In this document: piece after piece, positions 48,581 to 61,511 of the stretch
How positions within the stretch are numbered: the first letter of the stretch is position 1
Layout of the letters: each line of letters begins with the position of its first letter
NCBI GenBank assembly: GCA_003996215.1
Contig: QJPP01007237.1
Span: 372,001 to 436,000 of the forward strand
Source: Jaltomata sinuosa
Taxonomy: Eukaryota > Streptophyta > Magnoliopsida > Solanales > Solanaceae
Direction: 5' to 3'
DNA length: 64,000 nucleotides
Program-made: the position numbers and the translations under genes
Notes under the pieces: generated by a model
The model's input: the letters and a program-made list of their open reading frames with translations, nothing else
What the model was told of the DNA's origin: nothing
Databases searched by the model: none

Positions 48581-51534
48581 CTAGGGGGTAAGCTGCAACT
48601 GCGCCATGTCCTGTCGAATCACCTCTCCCCAATACTTTTTTGGTCTACCTCGTCCTCTCCTGTACCCATCCATAGTCAACCTCTCACACCTCCGCACTGG
48701 AGCATCCGTGCCTCTCCTCCTCACATATCTGAACCATCTCAACCTCGCTTCCCGCATCTTATCTTCCACCGACGCCACACCCACCTTATCTCGGATATCC
48801 TCATTCCTAATCCTATCTCTCCTAGTAAACCCGCACATCCATCGCAACATCCTCATCTCCGCCACCTTCATCTTTTGAATATGGGAGTTCTTTACTGGCC
48901 AACACTCTACTCCATACAACAAAGCTGGTCGGACCACCACTCTGTAGAATTTGCCTTTAAGTTTAGTAGGCACCTTCTTATCACACAAGACTCCAGATGC
49001 GAGCCTCCATTTCATCCACCCAACACCAATACGATGAGTGACATCCTCGTCAATCTCTCCATTTTCCTGGATAATAGACCCAAGATACTTGAAACTCCCT
49101 TTCTTTTGGATGACCTGTGTATCCAGCTTCACTTCTACGTCATCATCCTGAGTCGCCTCACTGAACTTGCACTCCATATATTCAGTCTTGTTCCTGCTCA
49201 ACCTAAACCCCTTAGACTCGAGGATCTGTCTCCACACCTCCAACTTAGCATTAACTCCTCCGCGAGTCTCGTCCACCAAAACTACATCATCCGCAAATAA
49301 CATGCACCATGGCACCTCACCTTGTATTTGCCGCGTCAATACATCCATTACCAAGGCAAATAGGAACGGACTAAGGGTCGATCCCTGGTGCAACCCCATT
49401 AACACGGGAAAGTGCTCCGAATCTCCTCCCACAGTTCTAACGCGAGTCTTGGCCCCCTCGTACATGTCCTTAATTGATCTGGTGTACGCCACGGGTACAC
49501 CTCGAGCCTCCAAGCACCTCCAAAGGACCTCCCTAGGGACTTTATCATACGTCTTTTCTAGATCGATGAACACCATGTGCAAGTCCTTCTTCCTTTCCCT
49601 GTACTGCTCCACCAGTCTTCTAAGGAGATGGATAGCTTCAGTAGTCGAGCGTCCTGGCATAAAGCCGAACTGGTTCTCTAAAATAGGCACGATCTGTCTC
49701 AACCTCAACTCCACCACCCTCTCCCAGACCTTCATAGTGTGGCTTAGCAATTTGATACCCTTATAATTGTTGCAACTCTGAATATAGCCCTTGTTCTTGT
49801 ACAAAGGAATCATCGTGCTCCATCTCCAAGCTTCAGGCATCTTTGCCGTTCTGAAAATACCATCAAACAACTCGGTTAGCCACTTCACACCTGTCTCACC
49901 CGAGCTCTTCCAAAAATCAACGGGAATCTCATCTGGCCCCGTCGCCCTACCTCTTCGCATCTTACGAATCGCAACGTTAACCTCTTCAACCTTTATAATG
50001 CTACAATAATCATAGTCACGACGCCTCTCTGAGTGTGCCAAATCTCCCAGCACAAAGCTTTTGTCCCCCTCGTCATTCAAGAGTCCATGGAAGTAAGAGT
50101 GCCATCTCCTCCTAATGAGTACCTCATCTACTAGTATTTTGCCATCTTCGTCCTTGATGCACTTCACTTGGTCAAGGTCCTGAGTCCTCCTTTCTCTAGC
50201 CTTTGCTAACCTATATAACTTCTTACCCACACCTTTATCCTCTAAAGCCGCGTATAAGCTTTCAAAGGCTGCCGTTTTAGCTGCCGTTACCGCTAACTTA
50301 GCCTCCTTCCTAGCTATCTTATACGCCTCCCTATTCCTTCGCTTCTCCTCCTCATCCTTACTCTCTACCAACTTCGCATATGACCCCTTCTTAGCCTCCA
50401 CCTTTCCTTTTACTTCTTCATTCCACCACCAGTCCCCTCCATGCTTGCCAGAACGACCTCTCGAGATGCCCAACACCTCTCTAGCCGTCTCCCTTATGCA
50501 ACTAGCAGTCGTATCCCACATATTATCCACATCCCCACTACTCCCCCAAGCCCCCCTAGTCAACAACTTCTCCCCTATTTCAGTGCACTGGCCATAGTCA
50601 GGCTACCCCATTTAATCCTAGGCCGGTCATCCACAATCCGCTTCTTTTTCTCCTTCTTGATCTCTAAATCCATCACTAAGAGTCTATGTTGGGTCGAAAG
50701 GTTCTCACTTGGGATAACCTTACAGTCTTTACAAAGACCTTTATCACCTGTCCTAAGGAGCAAAAAGTCTATCTGAGTCTTGGCCACCGAACTACGAAAG
50801 GTAACCAAGTGCTCCTCCTTCTTCGGGAAACTAGAGTTAGCTACTCTCAACCCAAAGGCTCTAGCGAAATCCAAGAGTGCGGCATCCCCTTCATTCCTAT
50901 CCCCGAAACCAAAGCCTCCATGCACATCGTCATAACCCCTCGAAGATGCCCCGATATGCCCATTGAAATCTCCTCCAATGAAAAGCTTCTCAGTATCAGG
51001 CAAACCTCCCACTACCTCGTCCAAAACCTCCCAAAAGCGTTTCTTCTCCTCCTCATCCAAGCCCGCGTGTGGTACGTACGCACTAATAATGTTCAAAGTA
51101 GACCCTCCAAGGACTAACTTAATTGTCATCAACCTATCGTTGACCCTCCTAACCTCCCCCACTTGCTCTCTCAACTCCTCATCCACTAGGATACCTACCT
51201 CATTCCTATTCCTCACACCTCCTGAGTACCACAACTTATACCCGTCTACCTCTCGCGCCTTAGTGCCCACCCATTTAGTCTCCTGGACACACGCTATGCT
51301 AATCCTCCTCTTCCTTAGAACCTTCACTAGCTCTATGGACTTTCCGGATAAAGTCCCTATGTTCCAAGACCCTATTCTCAACCTAGATGCTCCCTTAACC
51401 CCCTTACCTCTCCTTCCCCTCGCCCCCGCCCCCGGCCCCACCCCCGACCCTGCCCCCAAACCCGAGTGCGACCGATGACATGACCCTACTCGACCATCAT
51501 TCACCAAAGCCACTAGAACGTGCGCTATAATCAA
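48581..51534 (-). pseudogene. RTE endonuclease-reverse transcriptase with one frameshift
   Basis: 51534-50575 encodes a Gly/Arg-rich start, then the APE endonuclease: IGSWNIGTLSGKSIELVKVL, CVQETKW (Glu), SAYVPHAG, FIGGDFNGHIG (Asp, Asn) and STQHRLLV (His). A single-base loss near 50578 shifts frame; 50566-48581 continues without a stop for 661 residues with RT motifs MIPLYKNKGYIQSCNNYKGI, QFGFMPGRSTTEAIHLLRRL, VFIDLEKTYDKVPREV, HQGSTLSPFLFALV and catalytic FADDVVLVDE near 49290, ending with the WGEVIRQDM tail. Together it would be about 985 residues, a normal length. The lone lesion suggests a young copy of an active family. Confidence 0.9.
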
Positions 51535-53594
51535 GGATAAACCAACTCCACCAACTACTCTATACTAAACAACTATATCACAAGAAAAGCAAAATAAGGT
51601 ACAACAGACAGGAACTACACTACCAGACACGATATAGAGCCAATAATTTGCTTCCCGAATACACTACACGTCAAAATCAATATAAAATGTAAAATGTAAC
51701 AAAAATGTAAAAAACTAGACAGCGAGTGTTAAAGCAATGGCAGAAATGTCAACCTAAATAGGCTATCAAGAATGCGATAAAAATAAAAAATAAAAATCCA
51801 AGCAAATGTCAACTACTGAGGACGAAAATAAAGCCTAGGGATAGAAGTCACCGGGGTCAAGCTGTGAGGAGAGAAGGACGGTCTGCTTGCTAAAGTGGTT
51901 GGATTCCGGCAAGATGAGGTGTCGAAATTGGTCGCCGGAATCTTGTTGTTCGCCGGAATCTGGTTGGTCGCCGGAATTTATGCTAGATCTGACTCGGGAA
52001 AGGAACATGCAAGAAGAAGTAATCGAGACAAAAGAAAAAGAAAGGAAACAAAGAAAGGAAAAGAAGCAGATCTTTGCCGGAACAGATCTTGCCGGTTCGT
52101 CGGCGGTGCACACGATCGGCGGCGGAGAAGAATGCTGCCGGCGAAGCAGCTCCGGGATCTGGACCGGTGAATCGTCGACCGACGATAACCGCTAATAATG
52201 GAGTTCGAAGACTCTGAAGCAGTGGCGACTCGACGATTTGAAGGCTGATGGCGGTCGGTGCCGGCGTCGGCGATTTTGGATAGAAAATTTTGCACTAGGC
52301 AGGCTTCGTCGGAGATAACTAGAAAAACGAGCCAACCAAAAGAAGAGAGTAAAATAAAGTTATTTAAAGAAGAAGAATATTTGAAAACCAATCATGGGAA
52401 TTATTTTTCTTTAATAGGTCAATAAAATCAATTAGAAGGCCAAACATATATCAAAATTGTCACAAGGAAATATATTTAAGGAAGGAGAGAAAATCAGTTC
52501 ACAATTACCACAAACAAAGAGGTAAAAGAAATATGTCCTAATTCGTATTTTAAAGGCAGATAAATCAAAATTATCATAACTTGCTAAAAATAAACAGGTA
52601 CTAAGACTAAAGAAAAATATCAATCATGCCCTATTACGACTTAAATCGACAGAATCAGTCAATAAACAAAATCATAGCTTTGTCAAAGAGGAAAAAAATT
52701 ACAAGATTTTTAAGATTTGGAGCTAAGTATAAGCTCCCCAAACATGAATATAGGCTGTACTTTCCAACCAACAACCAGTCATACAACATGTAGAACAAAT
52801 TGGTCACTCGGTGATACCGGATAAATCATAAACCACATTTTAAACTTGAAATACAACACGATAATTAAACACGCTTAGACATTGATTTCACAACAGAGTA
52901 AACTCATAATCAAATTTTTCAGAATTAAATTAATAGCAAAGCTTTTTTTTTTGGTAAAAATCATGGTTTTCCACATTCTGTAATTTGTATGGGTAATCAA
53001 ACACAAATCAAATGACTATGCATAAATCGTCATACATGGATTTCGAATCTCAGAACCTGTAAAGAAGAGGATGAGACGGATTTAACGATGATATGATCGA
53101 ACACAAATGAATTCCAAATCAGTGAATTTGCAGAAGCCCGTCGCTCAACTTCTTTGGAGTCTTCCGCCGTCCCTTGGAGAAACAGAAAACCCTTGGGGTT
53201 TTGAGGTTTTAACAAAGGCAACGGAGAGGAGGGTGTGAGGAGTGGGGCAGATTAGTTTGGTAGGTCTTTTATTGGTGGTCCTCGGAGTAGCAACGGCGGC
53301 GTGGTTTTGTGGGGGCGGCTATTTTGACGATGAAGGGTGAGGGTGGCGGTGTGTTGGTGAGGTTGAGGCGGTGGTAGGATTCACCGGTGGAAAGGAGGAG
53401 GAGAAGAGAGAGAGGAAGGGCGGCTAGTTTGGTGGTGGGAGAAGGAGATGGGGCGATTCTGGGGTTGCATGGTGGTAGAGGATGGTGCAGAGGAGGGAGA
53501 GCGTTGAGGGGTGAAGGGTAGCAAAGGACCGTCAGCGTGGGAGAGAGTGTGGGGGTTGAGGGGTGGCGGCTTGTTTGGGAGAAAATGGCTTAGC
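51535..53594 (-). other. 5' leader of the RTE LINE
   Basis: About 2 kb lies between the endonuclease start and the target duplication. 52000-52300 holds several CCGGCG/CGCCGG-like words and 53200-53550 is rich in CCACC/GCCGCC (minus strand). Short frames here (for example 53653-53381 minus) look like low-complexity sequence rather than genes. It may contain the internal promoter of the LINE. Confidence 0.5.
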
Positions 53595-55379
53595 AAAGTT
53601 GAATAGCAACAATACAAACATAGAAAAAACACAATGTTGAATAAGGAAGCCACTATAGTAGGGAAAGAAGAAAGTAAAACAAGTCATAACGATGAAAGTT
53701 GTAGGTCAAATGCAATGCTAAAAAATAACTTTTATTTTCATTAGGGAGTTTCTTACAATCAACATGCATCATCTGAGCTCATGATTTTCAATGACATGGC
53801 TCACATTAGCAGAATGCCCTATACCTTGTCGGAGTATAGAACAAAATATAATATGGATCCAACATGAGTCCTTACTGGAGGCTTTAATGAGGAGTACCCC
53901 AAATCAACGGCACGGTCCTATCTTACGTTGGCATACGTAGATTTGGTGTTTGGGTCTTGCACCCTTATTTGTCTTTGTGCTAAATAATCCTCTCAAAGAC
54001 AAATGCTCAAAATATCATATTTGAAAACATGCTTGTGAGCTTTTTTGCTGCATTTCATAAAAAGGAACCCTTATGCTTAATGTCCCTTATCATTTTTTTC
54101 AACTCAATTTTCAAAAGTAATAAGACTTTCCTTCTTTGCATAAATCATGTTCATAAAGCTTAAAACACTCGACTTTAAACATTTCATAAAATACAAACTT
54201 TGAACTTTAAAAGACTTTTTTATGAAAATGACATACATAGCAACAACATCATGAAATACGCTTGTGAAGATCATTAAAAAACACATAGGGTTCATTAAAT
54301 AAGAATAAAGCATGAACCATAGAATTCAATGAGAGGAGGTGCATGATAGCATAATTTCCAGCACTTGTAGCATATAGGAATCAAGAATAATCATTTTGAA
54401 GAGATGAGGAAATCAATGGAGAGGCTTTTGGGTAAAAAAACCTGACACTAAATCTTTCAAAACTGATCCTTTAGATCGTGAGGCGTGAGGGAGAACAGAG
54501 TTTCCTCACTAAGGTAGCATTACATACCTCAAGTGCTCTAAATTTTGATGGAGAACCTGTAATTTCTGATCTAGAGAACTTAGAGGATGATTCCATCGAA
54601 GAATCCTAGGGTTTCGTATTAAGAAACTTGTTAGAACCCTTAGGCTAGGGCTAGGAATTGATAATCTTGCATAAGAAATGGTAGAATTAATTTACTTATC
54701 CTTGAGAGGATGAACGTGGTCACCTAGGGTTGAGAGAACAGGTACGGACATAAAAATAATGAGAAAATGACTAAGGCATCCTTCTATAGGCGCCTAGGAA
54801 TTCAAATTTACAAACAGTTCAACAGACTGTAGTCCAGATCGTAGAACTTTTCTGAGATTTTCTAAGTCTCTGATCTGGTTTTCATGAGTGGGATCTATGG
54901 ACCGTACTCTGGATTTATGGAATGTAGATCGAGCCATCAACTTTCTTTGAAATTTTCCTAGTTCTCTTATTACCCTTTTATGGATGGATTTATGGGTCAT
55001 AGAATGGGTTTATGGACCATAGAATGTATCGTAGTTCTCTTTTGAGATTTTATGGTTCTCAAAACCAAGTTCTACTAGTGGTATTTACAAACTGTCGAAG
55101 TGGGTTTACAGACTGTAGATGCAACCGTCCTGTCATTCTTAGATTTGTCATCTTTCTAAATATTTTTCACTTAGGTCTATGATCCATGGTTCAAGACCAC
55201 GAGCCTTAGTTCCTCCCGTAGGAACCTAGGAGACAAGATCTTTCAGGGTCCCTTCTACGGCTCACTCTACGAACCATGAAAGCAGAGTACGGTTCGTAGA
55301 AGCATTCGTAGATCCCTAAAACTGGTCTGCAACAAGTTAAAGGCTATCAGAATGCTGGTTTAGAATCCGAGGTGTTACA

Positions 55380-55395
55380 ATATTTCCCCCATTGG
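55380..55395 (-). other. polypurine tract of the split gypsy element
   Basis: Minus strand CCAATGGGGGAAATAT lies immediately before the LTR start TGTAACACC. This marks the DNA right of 55395 as the internal end of that element. Confidence 0.7.
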
Positions 55396-55659
55396 ATCAT
55401 TCATCCTTGAATGGAAGTCAAAGCTAGGATGGAAAGATAGAAGAAAGGCAACGCAAGCTAGCTTTTCTGAATTAAACTCACCATCAAGGAATGAACTATA
55501 CAAATCTCAAGGTTACAACCACATATAGGAAAGCATAAAGCATGAGCATAAATGCAGGAACTAAAACACAAGGTATTGGCATTTGAATCTGAAATAAGGG
55601 CAGGATTATTACCTTCGGCATCTGTTTTGATCCTTTTCGGGCAAGGACGGAAAAACATG
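55396..55659 (-). mobile_element. internal 3' remnant of the split gypsy element
   Basis: About 260 bp without motifs lie between the purine tract and a different LTR-like segment. No integrase or chromodomain residues are readable, so only the tail of the internal region remains. Confidence 0.45.
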
Positions 55660-57282
55660 GCTTTGTTCGTTGAAAAGTTTATTTTGAAAATCTAATTAAA
55701 GTTTCCGAAACGTTTTCAATTAAAAGCAAGAGTCCCCACTTAGTTTTTATAAAGTAAAAACCAAGAAAAACTTATAAGAACTTTTAAAACCCCAAAACAG
55801 ATAAAGGTTTCGAAAGTTAAGAGATTAAGGGTAGGGGTTCAGGTTAATACACTTGGAAGGGTGTTAAGGCACCAAGAGTATCTGCTAACTTGCGGTTGCC
55901 CGGGCTTGTTTGAAAAAAAACTAACTCATTTTGACTAACTAAAAAAGGTTCTTTGTATTCTGATAAAAAACTTCTTGTTTTAACTTAAGAGAAACATGGA
56001 AGATATAACTTGATTTAGAAATTCTTTGAGAAGAGAAACACATGAAAAATTCATTTAAAGGTAAGAAAACTGCATACTTGATAAGTGAAATATCTCTACT
56101 GTTTTCCATGAACGATATTGAAGAATTTAAAGAAAAATTAATCCAGAAATGTGAAATCTTTTGGGAATAATCCAACTAAATTAATGTTAGTCCAAATTAT
56201 ACAATTAGAACTAATTAATAATTAAGAATTTAAGACATAATTAAATTACTAACTAATCCTGTCCTAATTTATAATGTGTGGGCCCTCTTTAGGCCCACCA
56301 CCGTTCTTTGGACTTGGTCCAATTTTTATTTATTTTATTTTTTTTCAATTTTTCTGCCTTTTTTGGGATGCTGCTGCTACTCGACATTATGGGCTTTAAC
56401 CCATTTATCACTTAGTCTGTTTTGGACTTTTTAGGCTGCTGTGCAATCCGCTTGGGCTTGGCCCATTTTTCTTCAAGTGTTGCTGCTTCATCTCCATAGG
56501 TTCAGTCCCTTTGGGACTTGATCAGGCTGACCCAGACGGTGTTGGGCAAGGAGGTTTTGGGAGTCCAATTGGACTCCACCATATTATCATGCACAAAAAA
56601 GAGAGAAGTAAAAATAAGGATTAATATGTGTCTAAATAAAATTAAGCAAGAAACAATCAAGCAATATACAGATTTCATACTTAAAGAGTATATTTTTCTA
56701 ACATTTGGTTTGTTTGAAATTAGTTGACAATCACAGAATTCACACCAAGTTTAAACATACGAAATATGATATTTAGACTAGTCTAAGACAACAAACCATT
56801 AATTTTAAACAAATAAGGATCATGCTTTCATATTCACAATATTTCAAACCTTCAACCCAAACACCAACAAAGGCTATTCATTTGAATTTATCATTTTTTA
56901 GAAGCCAAGGTGGATAAAGAAGGGAAATAAATCATATACTCATGTGCACAGATTTTGAAAAGAGGCATAACATGTTATCATGGGGGCACAAAACAGTCCC
57001 AACCATACTTGTTATTCACTAAGTTATATTTAATACCCCAAATCTTGAAGGTTAAACATAAAAATGCAGATTTTAGCCATAGAAGGACTTAATGAACCAA
57101 AATCTTAAGGGTAGTTTAACACCAAATTACTTAGAGTTTGGAAATGCTAGCTAAGGAACATGATCTTAATATCACATATTACCAAAAGAAAAATAGGTCA
57201 GGAAGAGGGAACAAGAAGGCTGGAAAGATTTTAATAGGGTAGACATCAATCACAAATGTATAACTAGTTGAAAATTATATGA

Positions 57283-57350
57283 GAGCGGGGGAGGGGGGGG
57301 GTTCTAGAGGAAATGTTTACCGGGGAGGGGGGGGTTCTAGAGGAAATGTT
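57283..57350 (+). repeat. G-run tandem duplication
   Basis: GAGGGGGGGGGTTCTAGAGG followed by AAATGTT occurs twice within about 45 bp. The G-run length varies between copies, suggesting slippage or a polymorphic site. Confidence 0.8.
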
Positions 57351-58503
57351 ATCATGGCAAGAACCAAAACTATTAATCTAACAGCCTTTGCAAATAGACC
57401 ATACTTGAAGTAATATCATGCCCAAAATAGCAGTCAAATCACACTAGTTTCAATGTTCATGTGGAGCATGTAGTATACAAGGGGGCAATGAAATCAGTGT
57501 CTATTACAGGGTCGAATAGGGGAACTTGCAAAGATGAAGAACATATCATAAAGGGATATGACTCATCTCTGGTTCCTAAACACTACAAGAACTCATATAC
57601 CACTTAAAGATATTCATACAACAACATAGGATTCAAATTTTCCAAATCAAACCAAGGCAGGCTCTAAACCTTGACTAGCAAACCTCACACCTAATCATTT
57701 TAACATGTTCAAAAACAGTAAAGAAGAAGGAAGAAAAAGCAGGATAAGAGCTTTAATCAAGTCAAAAGAAACAGGGTAAAAATAGGAAGGGGTGGAACAA
57801 AATTGATCATTCCATGTCAACTAGTTCCGACAACAAGTCTTGAACCTATATTCGTAGCATTTTTCATGTTACCCAAGTCTTACAGAAAACCAGTGAAACT
57901 ATGACGTTTCCAAGAGGAATCAATACTCAGAAATTACAACAAACATCAACCTTAACACGAGAAAAACAGCATCTAATATTTAACCAATTCACATACACGA
58001 GTTGGTGTCAACACATAGCCATTTTAGCATAGGCAAAACATGGTAGATTTCACATCATTTAGCAACAAACTAGACTACAAACTTATACTTACACCTACTG
58101 TCTTCATAAATTAAACACAGTCAGTGAAATATCATGCTTAAACACGAAATTGCTACTCAAAATCATAATAATAGTCTAAATTTCAAACACATATCTTTAA
58201 AACTAACAAACAAGACCAGAACCCAGATTTCACCAAGATTTAAGCATCATAATGCAAAAAAATGAAAATAAACAGTAAAGGGAAGAGGGTAAGGGGTTTA
58301 CCTTTTTTTAGGGCAGCAGCTTGGACCACGAACTTCACCGGAAAGCCTTACCACCACCAGATTAATATCAACCCCGTTCAGAATTCGAATTTCTTAGTGT
58401 TTTCTTCCCCAACAGCTGACAGGTTTGGTGAGATTAGAGAAACGATTCTCCAGAACCCCCAATTTTCTCCCAAAATCATCTCCTTTACATGCAGCTGGGG
58501 GGG

Positions 58504-58511
58504 TATTTATA
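58504..58511 (-). promoter_or_regulatory. TATA box of an LTR promoter
   Basis: Minus strand CCCTATAAATACCCCCC contains a perfect TATAAATA. The C-rich sequence downstream is usual for LTR leaders. Confidence 0.5.
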
Positions 58512-58700
58512 GGGAATTTCGGGTGAAAATGGGGGGGAAAACCAGAGGGGGTTTTAGGGATTTTTCTGAGGAATTCAAATTTCTCAGCTGGAGCAACGTT
58601 CACAGCAACAACTTGTACGAAATTGTACAAGTTTTATGGATTTAGCGGAGATGAGTGACACCTGGAGCTTCTGGAAGTTTCTCAACTTTGCCAGCTCAAT

Positions 58701-59916
58701 TTCAGATGGAGCTAGGGATGACGTTTGACAATTTGAAATTGAAAATCTATTTTTAAAAAAAAGGACATTATTGTTATTTGCAATAGGGGGCATCACACAA
58801 AATGACCAAACCGCCCCAGTTCGAACGTTTTGAACGCATTTAGTTTGTACGTTTAACAACACTCTTTTTCAAAATATTTATTAAGGTTAAATTAGTAAAA
58901 AAAATATATTATTTTTTAGTAGTGAGTAATTTCTTAATGGGTGTGTCCAAACTTTAAAAAAATACTTATTTAGAAATGGAGAAAGTATATTGTATTATTT
59001 TTCATCATTATATAAAGGATTGTTTGATACAGTGTATAAAAATAGTGTTGAATATGGTGTATTAGGAATATTGGTATTAGTTATGCTTGCATTAATATCG
59101 AAATTATTTCTTATGCAGTATTTGATTTGATATATTAAAAATAACATGCATGTTATAGTTTCTAAAAAAAATATTTGTTTACAAAATTCCTCTACAAATA
59201 TGGTGAAAAAATTTGAAAAAAAAATTGATGAACAATTGTGTCTTTTAACCATAGTAGAGCACGATGGAGAAAGACGAAGGTAGATTTTTTTGTTCTAACT
59301 GATTGTGAGCATGAAAATTGCGTTGTCGGGTAAAAGGCAGAGAAAAATTTAGTATTACAAGTTTGATGATTGTGAGAGAGACGTTCGACCACTTGATTAT
59401 AAGGAGAGGGATTAAAATTTTCTTGATTTTTTAGCAGGTATATTGATATCAATGAACATATTATATTCTAGAAAGTACTAGAATCTCGTCATACGGCATG
59501 AGTAGTTGAGTACAGTACTATCATATCTTTATTTTGTTGTGCGAAAAAACTAAAAACTTGTGAAACACGCACCTCAATCACCATGCGCATGTAAATTGAA
59601 CGAACTTAAAAGTAGCTTAAGCTAATTTTTCACCTAATTTTTGGTGTTCAATCATTTCTAGCAAATTCTAGAGACATATTTATTTTTGATTTGGGATTCT
59701 GATTTTAAATGATTTAGAAGTTAAATATCAAAAATATAAATTTGCGGTGTAATTATTTATTATTTGAGCTTCATTGGAGATGATGTGAGGCTTAACAATG
59801 CTTCATACGAGCTTAAAGGATAAAAAGACGGTAAAAAATTATTTGCACAAAGTGTTTTACACCAATCAAATGATATAAAATATGCTTTTACAAATATTTT
59901 TCTCTCTAAACTACAT
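58701..59916. other. intergenic, nothing recognised
   Basis: Strongly AT-rich with only short ORFs. 58870-58990 resembles the end of a Stowaway-like repeat but lacks a partner end. Confidence 0.45.
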
Positions 59917-60518
59917 TTAATTAAGGGATAATTACAACATATGGCCACTCAGTCATTTTATTTGTCATAAATTTGGCAGCATTTTATTTACCAAAAAATT
60001 GACACTTCTTCTTCTTCTTCTTTTATTTTATTAATAAAAAAATCGGCTCTTCTTCTTCTTCTCTTCTTCTTTCGAGGAGATATGAGCCTCATCGATTGAG
60101 GCTTTTTGAGGGAAAACATTGCCAAGAGCGTATTTGGATCTGAGAAAATTTGTGTTTAAATTGATGCAATAATTTACTCGTCTTTGCTCATTTTGTTCCC
60201 ACTTCAATGGGTATATTTGCTTTATTTTGGATAATTCGAGGGTATTTTTGACTCTTTTCCGTTTATACAATACCGATACACGTTTATACACTATTTATAT
60301 AATATAGATATATGTTTATACACCATTTATACAATATTGATGCATTACATAACTTTTATACAATATCGATACATTACATATACATGCGTCTATTTTTTTT
60401 GTAATTCTTTTTTGTGGCTAGTTTATTTTTGGATTATTTTTTTTGTAAAGAAAACTTGGCTATATTTATTGTAAACTAATTAGTTTATTGTACATATTTG
60501 AAATTATCCCTTTAATTA
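59917..60518. mobile_element. MITE with AGGGATAATT ends (59924-60511)
   Basis: The element begins AGGGATAATTACAACATATG and ends with the reverse complement of AGGGATAATTTCAAATATGT. TTAATTA lies on both sides (59917-59923 and 60512-60518). Inside are a CTT microsatellite (60006-60075) and repeated TTTATACAATAT words. Such ends are common in plant Mutator-like MITEs; the seven-base duplication is shorter than the usual nine, perhaps through mutation. Confidence 0.75.
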
Positions 60519-60595
60519 ATACACATTTTCACTTTAATTCATAACTCATCACTATAAGTCAGTATAATTTAATGTAAACATCATAGGCGATCAAG

Positions 60596-60677
60596 TTTTT
60601 GCCATAGAGAGACCTTTCTACTTGAGGTTTTAGGTGTTTTTGCCATAGAGAGACCTTTCTACTTGAGGTTTTAGGTG
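60596..60677 (+). repeat. 41-bp perfect tandem duplication
   Basis: TTTTTGCCATAGAGAGACCT and the bases up to TTTTAGGTG are repeated with a period of 41 bp. Confidence 0.9.
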
Positions 60678-61511
60678 TTGAAGAAGACGATGTTATTGCC
60701 ATCTTAATAATGACCTCCTCCTTCAAATTTCAAGAATAAATTTAGACCATTTCACATAATTTAATAACAAATGTGGTTCTGGCTGATCCACCGCGTGCCC
60801 GTTTCTGTAGATTTTTCCCATGATTCTAAAAGGACTGCCAAAACAATCATCTTCAAACTCAGCCTCGCTTGCTTGCCCGGAAGAGGAAGTGATCCCCCGA
60901 CACTAAAAACAAAAATCCCAGAGAGAAGCTGAGAACACAAAATCCCTAAATGAGATAGCAAATTAGAAAAAATAAAAATAAATTACTAATAAATAAAATA
61001 AGAATAAAAATGTTCGTAAAAATATCAAATGCATTGGTTCCAACTATTAACAAAAGGCAAATATCTTTTAAATTGTTCCACATGAGCCCTCACAAAGATG
61101 TTTGAGAGGAAATGGAGAACATGTCAAATACTTTGTAAACAGTACTCTATATATTCTATACATCACTCTACTAAAGTTGTCTCTACAAAAGTTTCTGTGG
61201 ATGCCTGTCATCACCTTTTCAAATGAATTCTTTACTCTCGAAGCCCAGCAGCGTTGTATTCATCCCTCCGATAGCTTGTTCAATTCTGCAAAATTCAGCT
61301 TGCTGTTTGTCGGTTATTCTCTGTTAGGCTGCAGAAGAAGTGGTGTTGGTTAAAGAGCAAAAGAAAGGACAATAACTGCAAATATCTACAGATTATGGAC
61401 AAGTACAACAACAATCATTAACAGCAAGATCAAAATAGAATTTAAAATCCAAACCTCAAAACTGTAAAAGTAGAGGCGTGATATATTGACCCTACAAGCG
61501 ATTTCAAGTTT
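60678..61511. other. intergenic, no supported gene
   Basis: 60775-60930 on the minus strand has a protein-like open stretch (SSSGQASEAEFEDDCFGSPF) but no recognisable family, start or splice context. The rest is AT-rich and featureless. Confidence 0.35.

Larger units (their letters stand above)
48146..53617 (-). mobile_element. full-length RTE LINE (48169-53594) with 23-bp target duplication
   Basis: A 23-bp sequence beginning AAAGTTGAATAGCAACAATA flanks the LINE at 48146-48168 and 53595-53617. The element has a TTG-repeat tail at the 48169 end, a 3' UTR to 48580, an EN-RT frame to 51534 and a 2-kb GC-rich leader to 53594. Its two flanks join cleanly into one LTR. The 5.4-kb length includes an unusually long 5' leader, assuming this is one insertion event. 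Confidence 0.85.
47667..55379 (-). repeat. minus-strand gypsy 3' LTR, split by a LINE
   Basis: On the minus strand the LTR begins TGTAACACCTCGG at 55379 and ends GAGCGTGACA at 47667. Directly upstream is a purine tract, so this is a 3' LTR. Without the LINE (48169-53594) and one duplicated target copy it is about 2264 bp. No flanking 5-bp duplication can be tested because the other end of the element is not identified. Confidence 0.65.
55660..58700 (-). mobile_element. probable Tat/Ogre-type LTR
   Basis: AAGCAAGAGTCCCCACTTAG near 55723, TTAATACACTTGGAAGGGTG near 55845 and TTGCGGTTGCCCGGGCTTGT near 55890 are words I associate with long Tat/Ogre-type LTRs of Solanaceae. A TATA box at 58504-58511 on the minus strand gives the direction. 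I cannot place exact ends and did not find a partner LTR in the window. ORFs in it (for example 58262-58645) lack protein-like composition. Confidence 0.4.

Noticed and set aside
51887..52195. ORFs on both strands in the RTE leader
   Set aside because: Arg/Ser-rich composition follows from repeated CCGG words; no family match and they lie inside the LINE.
53381..53653. 90-residue Pro/Ser-rich ORF at the 5' end of the RTE LINE
   Set aside because: It starts outside the LINE across the target duplication, so the frame is accidental.
58262..58645. 127-residue plus-strand ORF
   Set aside because: It lies antisense to a TATA box and leader of an LTR and has no domain-like sequence.
60761..60961. 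Minus-strand open stretch with SSSGQASEAEFEDDCFGSPF considered as a gene exon
   Set aside because: No recognisable family, no convincing start or partner exon, and downstream sequence is a fresh tandem duplication.
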